In this document: positions 43,161-52,476 of the stretch, piece after piece
Layout of the letters: every line of letters starts with the position of its first letter
Position numbering within the stretch: position 1 is the stretch's first letter
Assembly (NCBI RefSeq): GCF_000236035.1
Contig: NZ_JH393257.1
Coordinates: 335,035 to 399,034 of the forward strand
Length of the DNA stretch: 64,000 nucleotides
From: Vreelandella boliviensis LC1
GTDB taxonomy: Bacteria; Pseudomonadota; Gammaproteobacteria; Pseudomonadales; Halomonadaceae
Direction: 5' to 3'
Program-made: the position numbers and the translations under genes
The notes under the pieces: generated by a model
What the model saw: only the letters and a program-made list of their open reading frames with translations
Database searches by the model: none
Told to the model about the DNA's origin: nothing

Positions 43161-43916
43161 CTACTTTTCAAGATACTGGGCATACGTGTTGCGCGCCCGG
43201 TTAAGGTGCTGAAACATCGTTTCGCGGGCAGCTTGCGTATCGCGGGAAAGAATAGCTTCGAGAATATAGCTGTGCTCTTCCTGAACTCGCTCTAAATAGC
43301 GCTCAGAGGAGATCGGGTTAATATCAATACTCAGCAGCTTGGCACGGGGAATAACGCTCTGACTCCACTGCTTGTAAAAAGATTGGAAGAAGGGATTTTT
43401 GGTCGCCGTGGCAATCGCAAAGTGAAACAGATAATCCTCTTCGCGAGCTTGGGTCTTTGCAGTATACGCATTGCTAAAGGCAAGGTGCTGCGCCTCAAGT
43501 CGCTGACGATCTTCATCGTCATAGCGTAAGGCAGCCAGTTCAGCCGCCGCTGGCTCTAAGGTTAGCCGCAGTTCCAGCAGGTGCAAGATATCTTCCACGG
43601 TAGTGGGATTTATGCGCTCTGCAGGCCGTGCCTCTACCGTGGAAGAGCGCAGCACAGAGGTACCTACTCCACGCCGGGTCTCCACCAGCCCTAGGGATTT
43701 AAGATGCGTAATCGCCTCGCGAATCACCGTGCGGCTAACTCCAAAGGAGTCACAAAGGCTGTTCTCAGTGGGCAGTTTCTCTCCCACCGCGACTTTACCC
43801 TGAGTAATCAACGCTTCCAATTGGTCAGCCACGTGCACGGACAAGCTTCCCTGCTGCGTCACTTTACTTACTTGAAGCGGTTTTAGGGCAGATGCCGTTG
43901 CGCTAGGTTTGGCCAT
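43161..43916 (-). CDS. FadR/FCD-type GntR regulator of the uronate-aldarate genes
   Basis: 251 residues: a 25-residue leader, winged HTH (about 25-90) with V-G-E-K-L-P-T-E-N-S-L-C-D-S-F-G-V-S and R-T-V-I-R-E-A, and a C-terminal FCD domain (about 110-240). The metal-ligand-type residues are D/E-rich and H in L-F-H-F-A-I-A. FCD domains bind sugar acids and related carboxylates. A near-palindromic operator overlaps its own -10, and two similar operators precede kdgD and tctC. It therefore probably represses itself and both operons until uronate-derived acids accumulate. Regulon membership is inferred from the shared sites. Confidence 0.9.
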   Translation of the reverse strand: MAKPSATASALKPLQVSKVTQQGSLSVHVADQLEALITQGKVAVGEKLPTENSLCDSFGVSRTVIREAITHLKSLGLVETRRGVGTSVLRSSTVEARPAERINPTTVEDILHLLELRLTLEPAAAELAALRYDDEDRQRLEAQHLAFSNAYTAKTQAREEDYLFHFAIATATKNPFFQSFYKQWSQSVIPRAKLLSIDINPISSERYLERVQEEHSYILEAILSRDTQAARETMFQHLNRARNTYAQYLEK

Positions 43917-43941
43917 GAAAGCTATCCTTCGTTAAAGTCCA

Positions 43942-43963
43942 GGTTGTATTATATCGTACAACC
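43942..43963 (-). promoter_or_regulatory. Promoter and autoregulatory operator of the uronate gntR gene
   Basis: Read leftward, the core is TTGTACGATATAATACAA, flanked by GG and CC that extend the inverted repeat to 7-base arms. It contains a perfect -10 TATAAT, with CTTAAA 17 bases upstream as a weak -35. It matches the kdgD and tctC operators at 14 of 18 positions. Confidence 0.75.
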
Positions 43964-43981
43964 TACCTCTTTTAAGTACCA

Positions 43982-44782
43982 TCAAACGTCGTCAGGGTGG
44001 CCTGATTTGGTGAATTTACCGCCCTGATAGCGCACGGCTAAATCATTGCCATCAATATCATGATCCTGCTGCTCGGTCTCTTCCCGCCAAGGTTCAGAGC
44101 TGTCTTTAGGTACCCAGCCTAAAAAACCGGCATGGGAATTGTCCCACCACTTTTCAGCATTATCTGATGCCCCGTAGATCACCGTATACCCTAAACGCGG
44201 TGTTACAAAAGCACGCTGCAATAGACTGACGAAATCCGCCAGACTTAGCCAAGTGGCCATCATGCGGGTATCGGCAGGCTTATCGAAGCAGGAGCCAATT
44301 CTAACGCTCAGGGTCTCTACCCCAAATTTGTCGTGATACAGGCTAGCGAGGTTTTCTCCAAAGCATTTTGATACGCCATACAATGAGTCGGGCTTTTGCA
44401 CTACCTGGGTGTCGATCAGTTGATTACGCTCATAAAAACCGATGGTGTGGTTGGAGCTGGCAAACACTATCCGCGGTTTACCCTGTTTTCGGGCCGCTTC
44501 ATAAAGGTGGTAAGTACCCATGATATTGGCCTGCAAAATCGACTCCCAAGGGCTCTCTACCGACATTCCCCCCAAGTGAACGATGCCATCACAATCGCGC
44601 ACTAGATCCGCCACCGCTTGCATATCGCTAAGATCGGCTTGAACCAGCTCTTCCCCCTCACCGGCAGTTCCTAAATCAGCAATATCGGAGAGCCGAATAT
44701 GCTTAGCGAGTTTGGATAAATGAGGCCGCAGGCTTTTGCCCAGACCTCCGGCCGCGCCGGTCACTAAAATTCGATTTAACAT
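43982..44782 (-). CDS. udh: Uronate dehydrogenase
   Basis: A 266-residue extended-type SDR that oxidises D-galacturonate or D-glucuronate to the aldarolactone with NAD+. N-terminal T-G-A-A-G-G-L-G-K near residue 8, cofactor region L-S-D-I-A-D near 32, F-A-S-S-N-H-T-I-G-F-Y near 107-117 with catalytic Ser. Y-G-V-S-K near 134-138 holds Tyr and Lys, and the C-terminal Y-G-A-S-D-N-A-E-K-W-W-D-N closely resembles Pseudomonas/Agrobacterium Udh. It is the last enzyme gene of the kdgD operon, 46 bases after gli. Confidence 0.95.
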   Translation of the reverse strand: MLNRILVTGAAGGLGKSLRPHLSKLAKHIRLSDIADLGTAGEGEELVQADLSDMQAVADLVRDCDGIVHLGGMSVESPWESILQANIMGTYHLYEAARKQGKPRIVFASSNHTIGFYERNQLIDTQVVQKPDSLYGVSKCFGENLASLYHDKFGVETLSVRIGSCFDKPADTRMMATWLSLADFVSLLQRAFVTPRLGYTVIYGASDNAEKWWDNSHAGFLGWVPKDSSEPWREETEQQDHDIDGNDLAVRYQGGKFTKSGHPDDV

Positions 44783-44828
44783 ATGAACTCCTTACTATTT
44801 TGCAAAAGTCATAAAATGACGAGCTGTC

Positions 44829-45689
44829 TTAGAAGCCGTAAAGCGCGGCAGGGTTATCCACCAGGATCTTTTGGCGGGTGCTCTCATCTGCCCAATGCAG
44901 CAATACATCAAGCTGTTCGGCATCGTCGGGATACTGCATCCTGGGTACACCGACATGCGGCCAGTTTGAACCCCAGATCACACGCTCGGGGGCATGCTCG
45001 ATAAGCCGCTTGGCGATGGGGCCGACATCGGCATACTCAGGCCCACCGCTTAGGCTGGTTTCATAACCCCCGCAGATTTTTATCCACGCATTACCACGAT
45101 CCAGCAGGCTCACTATTTGATCAACGCGGGAATCATCGGCAGCTACAGGCGGCATAAATTTGCCAATATGATCGATGATGTAATCAGTTTTGATCGCTTT
45201 CAGCGTGGCCATGTAATCGCCTATCTCACGGCCATTAAACTGCACCATCAAGTGCCAGCCGAACGCACGTATGCGCTCTTCAACCTCTGCCAGCCCGTCT
45301 ATTCCCACAGCGCCACCGGGTAGCTGCATAATCCTGGCGCCACGAGCGCCTTGGGTGTGCATTGCTTCGATCTCTGATTCAGAGGCATCCGGCGCTACCG
45401 CCACGATCGCCCGGGCGCGCTCCTGTCCGATTTCCGCCACGCCTTGTAAAATCGCTCGGTTATCAAACTGGTATGCATTGGGCTGGGTCACCACAACACG
45501 CTCTAGCGAGAGCCACTTTTGAAGGGCTTGGTAATCGGCAACCGTTGCCAGTTCAGGAATCTTGGGGCCGCCTGGCTGCGCTTCATAGCCGGGTAGGTAC
45601 AAGTGAACGTGGCAATCGGTTGCCCCTGCGGGCGCCTTCAAGCGTGGATGCGTACCGGTTAATGGACGTGTATTGGCGGGGATAGACAC
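44829..45689 (-). CDS. gli: D-galactarolactone isomerase-like amidohydrolase
   Basis: 286 residues, amidohydrolase-2 family. The metal-type motif T-D-C-H-V-H-L-Y lies near residue 24, I-D-H-I-G-K near 175 and I-W-G-S-N-W-P-H near 245. Agrobacterium Gli, of this family, shifts 1,4- to 1,5-galactarolactone so that Gci can act; the neighbourhood Udh-Gli-Gci is the same here. 2-pyrone-4,6-dicarboxylate lactonases are relatives, so the exact reaction rests on context. GTG start at 45689: its GGGAGAAA site overlaps the last codons of gci, two bases away. Confidence 0.88.
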   Translation of the reverse strand: MSIPANTRPLTGTHPRLKAPAGATDCHVHLYLPGYEAQPGGPKIPELATVADYQALQKWLSLERVVVTQPNAYQFDNRAILQGVAEIGQERARAIVAVAPDASESEIEAMHTQGARGARIMQLPGGAVGIDGLAEVEERIRAFGWHLMVQFNGREIGDYMATLKAIKTDYIIDHIGKFMPPVAADDSRVDQIVSLLDRGNAWIKICGGYETSLSGGPEYADVGPIAKRLIEHAPERVIWGSNWPHVGVPRMQYPDDAEQLDVLLHWADESTRQKILVDNPAALYGF

Positions 45690-45691
45690 GA

Positions 45692-46828
45692 TTATTTCTC
45701 CCTAAGAGCGTAGGTGGATAGCGCATCGCGATTAATTTCAATACCCAACCCCGGACCATCCGGAATCGTCATCACGCCCTGGTGATGTTCTAGAGGTGTT
45801 TGAACAATAGCCTGGCGGAAGGGGTTCTCGGTACGGTCGAATTCCATAATGGGTTCGATAGGTTTGCGGCGCGGCGGGTTGGGCGGCAGCGCAGCCATAA
45901 ACTGCAAGCTTGCTGCCAAACACACCGCTGTACCCCATACGTGGGGCACCAAACGCACGCCGTGCATGGCCGCCATATCAGCGACACGGCGCATTTCGCT
46001 AAAGCCACCGACACCACAAATATCCGGTTGCACAATATCTACCGCACGGCGGGACAAAGGCTCCTGCATGGCATAGCGCCCGTGCCAGTTTTCACCACTA
46101 GCGACGGGAATCGGTTGACCGGCGCGAACGGCTTCGTAGGTGGAAATTTGCTCGGGCAGGACAGGCTCTTCGAACCAATCAATGCCAAATGGCGCTGCAC
46201 GCTGACCCAGTTCGATCGCTTCCAGGTAGTCATACCCGTGATTGGCATCGATCATCATGCGCATATCCGACCCAATGGCCTCACGCACGGCGGCAATCAC
46301 TTCCAGATCTTCCTCAACGTCGAAGCCGATTTTAATCTTGACGGCGTGAAAACCTTCACGGCGATAGCCTGCCACTTCGGCGGCAATATCGGTTACCCGA
46401 TCAACTCCAGCCCGGGCGAACGAACCGGTTGCATAAGCACGTACGCTCTCACGGAAGCGCCCGCCCAGCAGTGTTGAGATCGGCACGCCAAAGTGCTTGC
46501 CTTTGATATCCCACAACGCAATATCAATACCGCTTAATGCCGTGACCGTTAACCCGCGCTGGCCTTGGTCGCGCAGTCGGTTATAGAGCGTTAGCCAAAC
46601 TTTTTCCGTTTGCAGCGGGTCTTCGCCTATTAGGGACTGGGCGTAGACCTCCACAATCGCTGCGTTGGGCTTAGCCGGCCCTAAGCACTCGCCCCAGCCG
46701 ATGGTGCCATCATCGCAGACGATTTCGACCAGGCAGTGTTGGCGGCGCGAAAAGTGCATGGAAGCACTCTCAAACGCCGTCTCAAGTTGGTAATCGAGTA
46801 TATGGGTGTTTACGGCGACGACTTTCAT
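45692..46828 (-). CDS. gci: D-galactarolactone cycloisomerase
   Basis: A 378-residue enolase-superfamily enzyme (mandelate racemase group) that opens galactaro-/glucarolactone to 5-dehydro-4-deoxyglucarate. Seen: acid-base K-I-K-I near residue 165, metal ligands D in M-I-D-A-N-H-G near 194, E in F-E-E-P near 220 and E in S-G-E-N-W-H-G near 246, and H in P-H-V-W-G near 296. The N-terminal F-E-S-A-S-M-H-F-S-R-R segment and the P-I-M-E-F-D-R-T-E-N-P-F-R-Q stretch match Agrobacterium Gci strongly. It lies between dctM and gli in the uronate operon. Confidence 0.93.
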   Translation of the reverse strand: MKVVAVNTHILDYQLETAFESASMHFSRRQHCLVEIVCDDGTIGWGECLGPAKPNAAIVEVYAQSLIGEDPLQTEKVWLTLYNRLRDQGQRGLTVTALSGIDIALWDIKGKHFGVPISTLLGGRFRESVRAYATGSFARAGVDRVTDIAAEVAGYRREGFHAVKIKIGFDVEEDLEVIAAVREAIGSDMRMMIDANHGYDYLEAIELGQRAAPFGIDWFEEPVLPEQISTYEAVRAGQPIPVASGENWHGRYAMQEPLSRRAVDIVQPDICGVGGFSEMRRVADMAAMHGVRLVPHVWGTAVCLAASLQFMAALPPNPPRRKPIEPIMEFDRTENPFRQAIVQTPLEHHQGVMTIPDGPGLGIEINRDALSTYALREK

Positions 46829-46867
46829 AATTGATCTATCCTTGTTAGCGGCTTTTTGAAAGCGCCC

Positions 46868-48148
46868 TTATTGGAAAAAGCTGGGTAACGTCAAAGAGAT
46901 AGCGGGTACGTAAGTCACCAGCATTAAGGCTGCAAACAGTGCTAAGAAGAACGGCCAAATAGTGCGTACCGCTTCCTCGATTTTGATTTTGCCGATCACA
47001 CAGCCGACAAACAGACAGGCACCTACGGGGGGTGTACACAGCCCTAGCCCCAAGTTCATCATCAAAATAATGCCGAATTGGATCGGATCCATGCCGAACT
47101 GCATGGCTACCGGCAGGAAAATAGGCGTACAAATAAGGATTAACGCCGCCATGTCCATAATCATGCCTAAAATCAACAGGATGATATTAAGCATAAGGAA
47201 AATAACCAGCGGCTTATCGGAAATAGCCATTAACCCTGTGGTCAGCATTTCCGGCACATTGTAGAGCGCCAACAGGTAAGAGAATGCCGATGCACACCCA
47301 ACTAAAATCATCACCAGCGAGGTGGTTTTTACCGACTGAACAACAGCGGCTTTAAAAGAGGCCCAGGTCAATTCACGATAAACCAGACCGGTTACTACAA
47401 TAGCGTAGATAGCCCCGAAGGCACCGGATTCTGTCACGGTCAGAATGCCCGAAAGCACCCCGCCGACGATAATCACTGCAGTCATCAGGCCAGGTAAGGA
47501 GGCGAAAAAACTGATCATCAACGCATACCAGCCAGGGAAAGCTTCGCCCTTATAACCACGCTTCACCGCTACAATATACGCCGCAACCGCTAAGCTAAGG
47601 CACATTAAAATACCGGGAACAATACCGGCGATAAACAGCTGGGTGACCGAGATACCACCGCCTGCCGCTACCGCATAAAGAATCATATTATGGCTAGGAG
47701 GAATAACCACGCCGGCTACCGACGAGGTGACAGTTACGTTCACGGCATAGTCGGCATCGTATCCCTTCTCTTTCATCACCGGGATTAGGATAGAACCTAA
47801 CGCCGATGTGTCCGCCACTGCCGAACCGGAGATTCCCCCGAACAGCATGGAAGAACTAATGTTCACCATTCCCAAACCGCCACGCACCTTACCTACCATC
47901 GCCGATGCCAAGCGCACAAGCCGAGTGGAGATACCACCGTGCATCATCAGCTCACCGGCAAAGATAAAGAACGGGATAGCTAACAATGAAAACACGGAAA
48001 TACCCGAGAGAATGCGTTGAAAGGCCACAAACAACGGCAAGCCTTCATACAGAAAGGTAACAACAGCGGCCAAGCCAACGGCAAACGCAACCGGCGCGCC
48101 AACTATCAGACCTAGGAAAAAGATCCCGAAAAGAATAATAAGCCCCAT
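46868..48148 (-). CDS. TRAP transporter large permease (DctM type)
   Basis: A 426-residue membrane protein with about 12 helices. Family segments include G-A-P-V-A-F-A-V-G near residue 18, G-G-I-S-G-S-A-V-A-D-T-S-A-L-G-S near 108 and V-V-I-P-P-S-H-N-M near 150. It starts 3 bases after dctQ and precedes gci by 39 bases, so it serves the uronate operon. With DctP and DctQ it should take up galacturonate/glucuronate or a related acid using the sodium gradient. Substrate inferred from operon. Confidence 0.94.
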   Translation of the reverse strand: MGLIILFGIFFLGLIVGAPVAFAVGLAAVVTFLYEGLPLFVAFQRILSGISVFSLLAIPFFIFAGELMMHGGISTRLVRLASAMVGKVRGGLGMVNISSSMLFGGISGSAVADTSALGSILIPVMKEKGYDADYAVNVTVTSSVAGVVIPPSHNMILYAVAAGGGISVTQLFIAGIVPGILMCLSLAVAAYIVAVKRGYKGEAFPGWYALMISFFASLPGLMTAVIIVGGVLSGILTVTESGAFGAIYAIVVTGLVYRELTWASFKAAVVQSVKTTSLVMILVGCASAFSYLLALYNVPEMLTTGLMAISDKPLVIFLMLNIILLILGMIMDMAALILICTPIFLPVAMQFGMDPIQFGIILMMNLGLGLCTPPVGACLFVGCVIGKIKIEEAVRTIWPFFLALFAALMLVTYVPAISLTLPSFFQ

Positions 48149-48151
48149 CGT

Positions 48152-48688
48152 TTATACCCTCTTAACTTTTCGAGACATTAAGCGCTGCGCTATATCCGCC
48201 GCAGCAAATAGCATGATCAACACACCGCAGATAACTAGCGGAGCCGCACGCCAGCTTTCTGATAGTCCTATCATAGGAATAGCGCGTTCCAAGTTGGTCA
48301 TCACCAGTGTCCAGCCTTGGAAGGCCATAAAGCCGCCAAACGATAGAATAAAAAGATCAGCAAGATGGTACATTAAGCTACGCAAAGGACCGGTAAAGCC
48401 CTCACGTATAAAATCAATATTCAGATGGGTGTGATGCCTAACCCCAGCCGCCGCGCCTAAGCAGGTGATATAAACAACCAGTACTAACGAGGCTTGCTCA
48501 ACCCAAGTAGGCGTATTGTTTAGCACATACCGGCCGAAAACTAACCACCCAAATATTATAATAAGAGTGACTAGCAAGATCCCCGCAATAAGAATACATA
48601 AGCTGGCGACACCATCTAAGATTCGATTCAGCGAGCTGCTCTCTTCCACGTCTTCCTTATCGACGGGCGATTCAAGTTCGTTACTCAC
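48152..48688 (-). CDS. TRAP transporter small permease (DctQ type)
   Basis: 178 residues with four helices. The second helix region W-V-E-Q-A-S-L-V-L-V-V-Y and the loop A-A-A-G-V-R-H-H-T-H-L-N-I-D (about 90-100) are typical of DctQ. A GTG start at 48688 is chosen, since AAGGA lies 8 bases upstream; the TTG further upstream is inside that region. The first 25 residues are acidic and cytoplasmic. It lies 61 bases after dctP, across a hairpin, and 3 bases before dctM. Confidence 0.9.
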   Translation of the reverse strand: MSNELESPVDKEDVEESSSLNRILDGVASLCILIAGILLVTLIIIFGWLVFGRYVLNNTPTWVEQASLVLVVYITCLGAAAGVRHHTHLNIDFIREGFTGPLRSLMYHLADLFILSFGGFMAFQGWTLVMTNLERAIPMIGLSESWRAAPLVICGVLIMLFAAADIAQRLMSRKVKRV

Positions 48689-48706
48689 GGCACATATCCT
48701 TCTCAA

Positions 48707-48733
48707 CTTCCGACAGCGATTAACTGCCGGAAG
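48707..48733 (-). promoter_or_regulatory. Intercistronic hairpin after dctP
   Basis: Read leftward, CTTCCGGCAG pairs with CTGTCGGAAG (one wobble) around 7 bases, between dctP and the dctQ ribosome site. No T-run follows; it probably favours expression of the binding protein. Confidence 0.65.
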
Positions 48734-48749
48734 CGTGTGGGCGACAAAT

Positions 48750-49790
48750 TTACTCGGTGGCGCGAATTTCTTCGATCAGCTCACCTGTGCCAGGATTATT
48801 AGCAATAAAATCTTCATACATGGGTTCCATAAGTGACTGGAAGGCGGCTTTATCGTCCACTTCGTTAATCTCTACGCCGTGGTCGAGGACGATCTGACGA
48901 CTCTCTTCCGAGCTTTCTACCCATAGCTCACGCTGACGTTTGGAAGCCTCTTCGGCTACTTCACGAACAATTTCCTGATCTTCTTGTGAGAGTTTTTCCC
49001 AACTTGCTTTAGCCACACACAAGCACTCAGGAATAATTAAGTGCTCGGTTAACGAGTAGTAGCCCGTCGCTTCATAGTGGTTGCTTGACTCAAAAGAGGG
49101 ATAGTTATTTTCAGCACCATCGAGCACGCCGGTGGTTAAGCTCTGATACACTTCACCATAAGACATCGGCGTGGCATTACCACCCATGGCGGCGATCATA
49201 TCGACGTAAAGATCGTTATTCATTACCCGAATCTTTAAGCCTTTAACATCTTCAGGAGTTTTAATAGGGCGTTGGGTGTTATAAATGCTGCGAGCACCCG
49301 AATCGAACCATGAAAGTACCACCAACCCTTTATCTTCTAAAGCGTCGGCAAAGCGCTCGCCAATTTCTCCGTCCATTACTGTATGCATATGTTCAACGTC
49401 ATTGAACAGGAAGGGTAACGAGAATACGTTGGTTTCTGGCACGATGGGCCCCATCGGCCCCATATTAAAATTGGCAAAATCCAATGCCCCGTTACGAGTC
49501 TGCTCAATGGCGTCTGATTGGTCACCCAGCACGGCGTTGTTATAAACACGTGGAGTAATACGGCCTTCCGTTTGTTCCGCCACCGCGTCAGCAAACTCTT
49601 CTAACGCTACTGTATTAGGATAGCCGTCAGGATGGATGTTCCAACCACGCCAGTTATCTGCTTGAGCAGGCAGTGCAAAGGCTATAAGTGCCATTACGCC
49701 AGCGGTGGGCAACATAGTTTTCAAAGAACGGATTTTCAATGAGCTGGTTTTCATAGCGCTGTCGCTCATGCAGTTATTGTGTGTGCGCAT
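48750..49790 (-). CDS. TRAP transporter solute-binding protein (DctP type)
   Basis: A periplasmic receptor of about 346 residues. The signal peptide ends near residue 44 (AQA/D), with an unusually long hydrophilic start; the Met at about 49754 would give a normal leader but has a weaker ribosome site than AGAGGA ahead of 49790. The conserved Arg that binds the ligand carboxylate is probably in L-K-I-R-V-M-N-N near 190. The A-M-G-G-N-A-T-P-M-S-Y-G-E-V-Y-Q-S-L segment is the family signature. It is the second gene of the kdgD operon, so a uronate ligand is likely. Confidence 0.93.
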   Translation of the reverse strand: MRTHNNCMSDSAMKTSSLKIRSLKTMLPTAGVMALIAFALPAQADNWRGWNIHPDGYPNTVALEEFADAVAEQTEGRITPRVYNNAVLGDQSDAIEQTRNGALDFANFNMGPMGPIVPETNVFSLPFLFNDVEHMHTVMDGEIGERFADALEDKGLVVLSWFDSGARSIYNTQRPIKTPEDVKGLKIRVMNNDLYVDMIAAMGGNATPMSYGEVYQSLTTGVLDGAENNYPSFESSNHYEATGYYSLTEHLIIPECLCVAKASWEKLSQEDQEIVREVAEEASKRQRELWVESSEESRQIVLDHGVEINEVDDKAAFQSLMEPMYEDFIANNPGTGELIEEIRATE

Positions 49791-49851
49791 GTCTAACATC
49801 CTCTTATTATTGGCAATTGCTTACTAACTGTTAGTAATAGCTAGTAGTGGG

Positions 49852-50769
49852 TTAGTACTTCTTTGCTACATCGATAAGCGCTTCAAGCTGCTGGCACTCA
49901 TCTTTAGTGGGCATAGCCAGCGGTGCGCGGACACTGCCTGCAGGTCGACCGACAATGTCAGCGCCTGCTTTGATGAGGCTCACTGCATAGCCTGCTTTTC
50001 GATCCCTGAGATCCACGAAAGGAATAAAAAAGTCATTGGTGATCTGCTTCACAACTTCTTTATTGCCTTTGCGTAACTCCTTGTAAAACGTTACCGCCAT
50101 TTCCGGTACGAAGTTGAAAACGGCAGAAGAGTAAGTATTCACGCCAATGGAGACGTAAGCTTCAGCAAAAATTTCCGCCGTGGGCACGCCGCCGATATAC
50201 ACCAATCGGTCGCCAACAGTTTTGACGATCTTGTTGAGTGCTTGGATATCGCCTTTTCCATCTTTTAGCCCCACCAAGTTAGCGCAGTGGTCGGCGAGTT
50301 GCTGAACCGATGAGGCATTCAAAATGCCATTGCCACGGTTGTAATAAATCACGTTGATTGAAGTGGCATCACAAATTTGGCGTGCATACTCGACTAAGCC
50401 ATCCTGTGGGCACTCTGTCAGGTAAGGTGGCATCAACAGAATGCCATCGGCGCCCGCCTCTTCAGCCGCTTTTGCAAAGGCTTTGCCTGTCTCTACGCTT
50501 AAGCCAGCACTGGCAATCACCGGCAAACGTCCGTCAATCACCTCGACCGCCACGCGAACAATTTCGCGATATTCCTCTAGAGAAAGACTGAAAAACTCCC
50601 CCGTTCCACCCGCGACAAAGACCGCGGAAATCTCGTGGCTAATGAACCACTCAAGCCGCTTGCGATAGCTCGCTTCATCAAAACGGCCCTGACTATCGAA
50701 GTCCGTGATGGGGAACGATAGCAAGCCATCGCCGATGGCATTGGTTACTGCTTCTCTTGAAAACGTCAC
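49852..50769 (-). CDS. kdgD: 5-dehydro-4-deoxyglucarate dehydratase
   Basis: A 305-residue class I aldolase-fold enzyme (DHDPS family) that dehydrates and decarboxylates 5-dehydro-4-deoxyglucarate to 2,5-dioxopentanoate. Seen: G-G-T-G-E-F near residue 56, Tyr in V-I-Y-Y-N-R-G-N near 145 and the Schiff-base Lys in V-G-L-K-D-G-K-G-D near 190. The N-terminal L-S-F-P-I-T-D-F-D is characteristic of KdgD rather than DapA. It is first in the operon kdgD-dctPQM-gci-gli-udh and joins the products of both operons. Its promoter carries the shared operator. Confidence 0.94.
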   Translation of the reverse strand: MTFSREAVTNAIGDGLLSFPITDFDSQGRFDEASYRKRLEWFISHEISAVFVAGGTGEFFSLSLEEYREIVRVAVEVIDGRLPVIASAGLSVETGKAFAKAAEEAGADGILLMPPYLTECPQDGLVEYARQICDATSINVIYYNRGNGILNASSVQQLADHCANLVGLKDGKGDIQALNKIVKTVGDRLVYIGGVPTAEIFAEAYVSIGVNTYSSAVFNFVPEMAVTFYKELRKGNKEVVKQITNDFFIPFVDLRDRKAGYAVSLIKAGADIVGRPAGSVRAPLAMPTKDECQQLEALIDVAKKY

Positions 50770-50830
50770 GTTACGCCCTCTTTGTGAATGCGTTGACCAT
50801 TGAGTGAGCAGACATCAGCCGGTCAACATC

Positions 50831-50917
50831 CTATGTAATACATCATACAACTAGAAAGATAAGTATCGGCGAAGCATGGCGCAAGTAGAACTATCAAAAT
50901 TTAAACCAAAGTAGCAG
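50831..50917 (-). promoter_or_regulatory. Promoter, GntR operator and conserved upstream block of the kdgD operon
   Basis: Read leftward: block CTGCTACTTTGGTTTAAAT (50917-50899), 14 bases, -35 TTGCGC (50884-50879), 17 bases, -10 TATCTT (50861-50856), 4 bases, operator GTTGTATGATGTATTACAT starting at 50851. All elements and spacings recur upstream of tctC (57392-57478). The operator would cover the start site, typical of repression. The rest of the 50770-51095 gap holds the untranslated leader and the hairpin at 50992. Confidence 0.78.
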
Positions 50918-50991
50918 ACGCATGCCGGGCAGCAGCAACTAACTAAAGATCAAAGTGTATTGCTGTTGGCTCACGACCCTACCGTTAATTT

Positions 50992-51031
50992 CCTGGCCTG
51001 CTAATGGAAAATACGTGTTAGTAGCAGGCCA
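50992..51031 (-). terminator. Hairpin after gudD (possible terminator)
   Basis: An 11-bp perfect inverted repeat CTGGCCTGCTA / TAGCAGGCCAG with an 18-base loop, about 65 bases after the gudD stop. There is no clear T-run on the leftward strand, so it may be a 3' stabiliser. Confidence 0.5.
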
Positions 51032-51095
51032 GTTTCCAACAGTGTGCTTTCAACACTTCCCAGCCCACCGAATCCATACAAGACCGAGGAGGGGG

Positions 51096-52421
51096 TCAGC
51101 GAACCAAAGCGGCCCTTTTCGGATCAAACTCCCAACCAGGAATCAGGAACTGCATGGCCATGGCATCATTTCGCTGCGTGGTATCAAGCGACCTATAGAG
51201 ATTATGTGCCTCCATGAGTTTATCTTCATCCAACTCAACACCTAACCCTGGAGTCGTTGACACCTTTAGCTTGCCATCGCGGATAAGCAAAGGGTCTTTA
51301 GTGATTCTCTGTCCATCTTGCCAAATCCAGTGAGTATCAATCGCGGTGATGTCGCCTGGGCAGGCAGCGGCAACGTGGGTCATCATGGCGAGCGAAATAT
51401 CGAAGTGGTTATTGCTATGAGAGCCCCAGGTCATGCCCCACTCGTTGCAAAGCTCACCCACTTTAACCGCACCTTGCATCGTCCAGAAATGACAATCTGC
51501 CAAAGGTATATCAACGGAATTGAGCTGGACGGCGTACTGCAGCTGTTTAAAATCTGTCGCAATCATATTGGTAGCCGTAGGCAGGCCAGTGCGCTTCTTA
51601 AACTCGGCCATCGTCTCACGCCCAGAGTAGCCCTCTTCTTGGCCACAGGGATCTTCGGCGTAGCTAAGCAGGTGTTTAATCGGCTCCAGAACTCGCACCG
51701 CTTCATCAAGCCTCCAGGCACCGTTGGGATCAAGCGTCAATCGAGCATCTGGGAACGCTTCATGGAGCGCGCGAATGCAATCGGCCTCCTCTTCCCCACG
51801 TAATACACCGCCCTTTAGCTTGAAGTCTTTAAACCCATAACGCTCATAGGCGGCTTTGGCTAAATTAGCCACGGCTTCGGGTGTCAGGGCTTCTTGGTAG
51901 CGTATTTCGTCCCAGGTGTCCTGAGGGTTCTGCGCTTGAGGATACGGTAGGTCTGTTTTGCCAGGGTCACCCAATAAAAACAGGTAGCCCAATGCCTCTA
52001 CTTCATCACGCTGACGACCATACTGGCCGAGCAGGTCAGCTACGGGCAGTTGCAGTGCCTGCCCATAGAGGTCTAATAGCGCCGATTCAATCCCCGTGAT
52101 GACATGCACCGCTACGCGCAAATCAAACGTTTGACGGCCCCGCTCTTCCCGTCCGTTCTGCGCCAATTGCAGCCGCACCTGATTAAGGGTGTGCTTAATA
52201 TTATTGATCTGCGAGCCTTCTACTAACGCGCGGCACTGCTCCAGCCCCTTAAGAATGCCGCCACTGGAAGGAATCTCACCAACGCCTTGGTTACCGGCAT
52301 CATCTTCAAGAATAACCACACAGCGAATAAACCAGGGTGCATGGCCGCCACTGAGGTTAAGCAAAAAGCCGTCGTAGCCTGCAACAGGAACTACTTTCAT
52401 TGTTTTAATCTTCGGAAACAT
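51096..52421 (-). CDS. gudD: Glucarate dehydratase
   Basis: A 441-residue enolase-superfamily enzyme dehydrating D-glucarate (and idarate) to 5-dehydro-4-deoxyglucarate. Seen: F-K-L-K-G-G near residue 205 (catalytic Lys), L-D-P-N-G-A-W near 234 (metal Asp, Asn), E in A-E-D-P-C-G near 260, N-M-I-A-T-D near 288 and H in S-H-S-N-N-H-F-D near 338. Length equals known GudD. It is the last gene of the tctCBA-garD-gudD operon, 55 bases after garD. Its product feeds KdgD, encoded in the next operon. Confidence 0.95.
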   Translation of the reverse strand: MFPKIKTMKVVPVAGYDGFLLNLSGGHAPWFIRCVVILEDDAGNQGVGEIPSSGGILKGLEQCRALVEGSQINNIKHTLNQVRLQLAQNGREERGRQTFDLRVAVHVITGIESALLDLYGQALQLPVADLLGQYGRQRDEVEALGYLFLLGDPGKTDLPYPQAQNPQDTWDEIRYQEALTPEAVANLAKAAYERYGFKDFKLKGGVLRGEEEADCIRALHEAFPDARLTLDPNGAWRLDEAVRVLEPIKHLLSYAEDPCGQEEGYSGRETMAEFKKRTGLPTATNMIATDFKQLQYAVQLNSVDIPLADCHFWTMQGAVKVGELCNEWGMTWGSHSNNHFDISLAMMTHVAAACPGDITAIDTHWIWQDGQRITKDPLLIRDGKLKVSTTPGLGVELDEDKLMEAHNLYRSLDTTQRNDAMAMQFLIPGWEFDPKRAALVR

Positions 52422-52476
52422 ATGTCGTACACCTCTCTTATAATTGATCTAAATTGAGAAACTCTTTAGCAGGGAA

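Noticed and set aside
45800..46477. 225-residue plus-strand ORF
   Set aside because: Antisense to the well-supported gci gene, with no family resemblance.
52405..52436. GTGTACGACAT before gudD as a further operator
   Set aside because: Only one half resembles the operator and no promoter is visible; gudD is only 55 bases after garD.
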